Assembly: GCF_017982655.1 (NCBI RefSeq)
Contig: NZ_JABXYX010000007.1
Location: 60,549 to 124,548 of the forward strand
Direction of reading: 5' to 3'
Length of the DNA stretch: 64,000 nucleotides
DNA from: Brasilonema sp. CT11
Lineage (GTDB): Bacteria > Cyanobacteriota > Cyanobacteriia > Cyanobacteriales > Nostocaceae
Shown here: piece after piece, positions 62,936 to 64,000 of the stretch
How the letters are laid out: the number at the start of each line of letters is the position of its first letter
Position numbering within the stretch: the stretch's first letter is position 1
The notes under the pieces: generated by a model
What the model was told of the DNA's origin: nothing
What the model saw: only the letters and a program-made list of their open reading frames with translations
The model's database searches: none
Position numbers and translations under genes: made by a program

Positions 62936-64000
62936 ATGAAACCTAAAACCACAAAAAACGATTTTTTCAGATATTCAAGACCAAAAATTAAGCTTTACAG
63001 TTTAATCTGCTTGCTGAGTGTCGTTTTCTTATCCGAATCAGTAGGGGCGAAAAGCACATTAAAACAGTCGCAAATCGCACAGCAACCAGCCACAACACAG
63101 CAAGATCCAACCAGCGCCGCAGCAAAAAAAGTTTTTGACGAGGGGGTGGCACTTTACAAACAACGAACAGCAGTATCTCTGCGACAGGCAATAGAAAAAT
63201 TGCAACAAGCGCTGGTATTGTGCCGCAAGGCAGGGGAGAAACGAGGGGAAGCAATAACCCTCAACAATATTGGCAAAGTCTACTCCGATTTAGGAGATAA
63301 ACAAACTGCCCTCAAATACTACAACGAAGCTCTGCCTTTGAGTAAACAAGTGGGCGACAAAGCAACAGAAGCAACAATCCTCACTGGTATTGGCGCTGTC
63401 TACTCCAATTTAGGAGATAAACAAAATGCCCTCAAATACTACAACGAAGCTCTGCCTTTGAGAAAACAAGTGGGCGACAAAGCAGGAGAAGCTACTACCC
63501 GAAACAATATTGGCGCTGTCTACTTAGCTTTAGGAGATAACCAGAATGCCCTCAAATACTACAACGATTCTCTGCCTTTGAGTAAACAAGTCGGCGACAA
63601 AGCACAAGAAGCAATAACTCTCAACAATATTGGCGCTGTCTACTCCGATTTAGGAGATAACCAGAATGCCCTCAAATACTACAACGATTCTCTGCCTTTG
63701 ACAAAACAAGTGGGTGACAAAGCACAGGAAGCTACTACCCGAAACAATATTGGCAAAGTCTACTCCAATTTAGGAGATAAACAAAATGCCCTCAAATTCT
63801 ACAACTCTGCTCTGCCTTTGAGTAAACAAGTGGGCAACAAAGCAGGAGAAGCAGCAACCCTTGGTAGCATCGCTTATGTAGAACGCACTCGCGGTAACTT
63901 GCAAGCAGCCCGCACCAACGTAGAAGCCGCAATCAAAATTATCGAAGAATTACGCACCAAAATCGACAGGCAAGAACTTCGCACTTCCTACTTTGCTACG
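62936..64000 (+). CDS. Secreted TPR protein, probably TPR-CHAT, 3' end outside window
   Basis: Open from ATG 62936 to the window end (355 codons, no stop). Signal-like N-terminus (KLYSLICLLSVVFLSESVGA), then a Gln/Thr-rich linker, then five 40-residue TPR units (IGKVYSDLGDKQTALKYYNE, ALPLSKQVGDKA) coded by near-identical 120-bp repeats from about 63271. The last visible part, ARTNVEAAIKIIEELRTKID and RQELRTSYFAT, is the usual bridge before a CHAT caspase-like protease domain in cyanobacterial proteins. CHAT is therefore expected beyond 64000 but not seen. Confidence 0.88.
   Translation, partial: MKPKTTKNDFFRYSRPKIKLYSLICLLSVVFLSESVGAKSTLKQSQIAQQPATTQQDPTSAAAKKVFDEGVALYKQRTAVSLRQAIEKLQQALVLCRKAGEKRGEAITLNNIGKVYSDLGDKQTALKYYNEALPLSKQVGDKATEATILTGIGAVYSNLGDKQNALKYYNEALPLRKQVGDKAGEATTRNNIGAVYLALGDNQNALKYYNDSLPLSKQVGDKAQEAITLNNIGAVYSDLGDNQNALKYYNDSLPLTKQVGDKAQEATTRNNIGKVYSNLGDKQNALKFYNSALPLSKQVGNKAGEAATLGSIAYVERTRGNLQAARTNVEAAIKIIEELRTKIDRQELRTSYFAT

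Noticed and set aside
62988..63254. 88-codon minus-strand ORF
   Set aside because: Shadow of the TPR protein gene that runs from 62936 to the window end.

Overview
The window reads as chromosomal DNA of a filamentous, probably heterocyst-forming cyanobacterium (Nostocales). Supporting signs are the very frequent HIP1 octamer GCGATCGC, AMIN-domain TonB receptors, a PEP-CTERM protein, an MPBQ/MSBQ methyltransferase of the Synechocystis sll0418 type, large Ser/Thr-His hybrid kinases, TPR/CHAT and NB-ARC/TPR proteins, and many short dispersed palindromes and heptamer repeats. Species cannot be fixed from the sequence.

Layout. 1-3830: the 3' part of a TonB-dependent receptor, a BCP-type peroxiredoxin, a split-barrel flavoprotein and a GNAT acetyltransferase. 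3845-6880: a tnpB transposon invaded by a group II intron; a later deletion removed the intron 3' end and the middle of tnpB. A small divergent ribbon-helix-helix-like gene lies beside it. 7014-10875: cobalamin riboswitch 1, a DUF1636 protein, B12-independent methionine synthase metE and a DUF4346 protein. 11401-18270: a membrane and metal-ion island (TauE/SafE + DUF1634, TerC, SPFH/prohibitin, two CadD-like transporters, two small secreted proteins sharing an SK-x-PDY start), with a conserved upstream box repeated two to three times. 18470-21238: MAPEG protein, 4-TM protein, divergent GAF-LuxR regulator, and a UPF0175/DUF3368-PIN toxin-antitoxin pair. 21268-25635: remnant of a methyltransferase, a DJ-1/PfpI protein, and class Ia ribonucleotide reductase nrdA-nrdB. 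25973-28702: cobalamin riboswitch 2, an uncharacterised 154-aa protein, a small ORF and MPBQ methyltransferase. 28840-34036: iron-uptake type cluster (PepSY membrane protein, AMIN-TonB receptor, AraC regulator). 34861-36931: cobalamin riboswitch 3, a CobW-family GTPase and a paralog of the uncharacterised protein behind riboswitch 2. 37369-43711: secreted proteins, a decayed paralog, PEP-CTERM, a frameshifted Rieske gene, a methyltransferase and class III alcohol dehydrogenase. 43712-47672: valine-pyruvate aminotransferase, rimM and a 2-kb tandem array of promoter-like block + hairpin units. 47815-52223: an NLR-like (NB-ARC/TPR) gene split by one in-frame TGA, and an AAA-like ATPase. 52943-61291: a three-gene signalling operon (REC-wHTH-Hpt-REC-REC regulator, 2009-aa Ser/Thr-His kinase, single REC). 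61841-64000: ferritin-like protein and the 5' part of a secreted TPR (probably CHAT) protein.

How the parts fit. The clearest theme is cobalamin economy: three AdoCbl-type riboswitches, B12-independent metE, a B12-independent (class Ia) ribonucleotide reductase, a CobW-type metallochaperone, DUF1636, and a two-member uncharacterised protein family found only behind riboswitches here. I infer a B12/cobalt-limitation response. The best candidates for undescribed biology are (i) that riboswitch-controlled protein family, (ii) the rimM-adjacent tandem hairpin array, which looks like a multi-copy small-RNA locus of the NsiR1 kind, (iii) the shared operator of the TerC/SPFH/CadD/secreted-protein island, and (iv) the NLR with an in-frame TGA. 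Gene functions are assigned from remembered family motifs; no database search was run.
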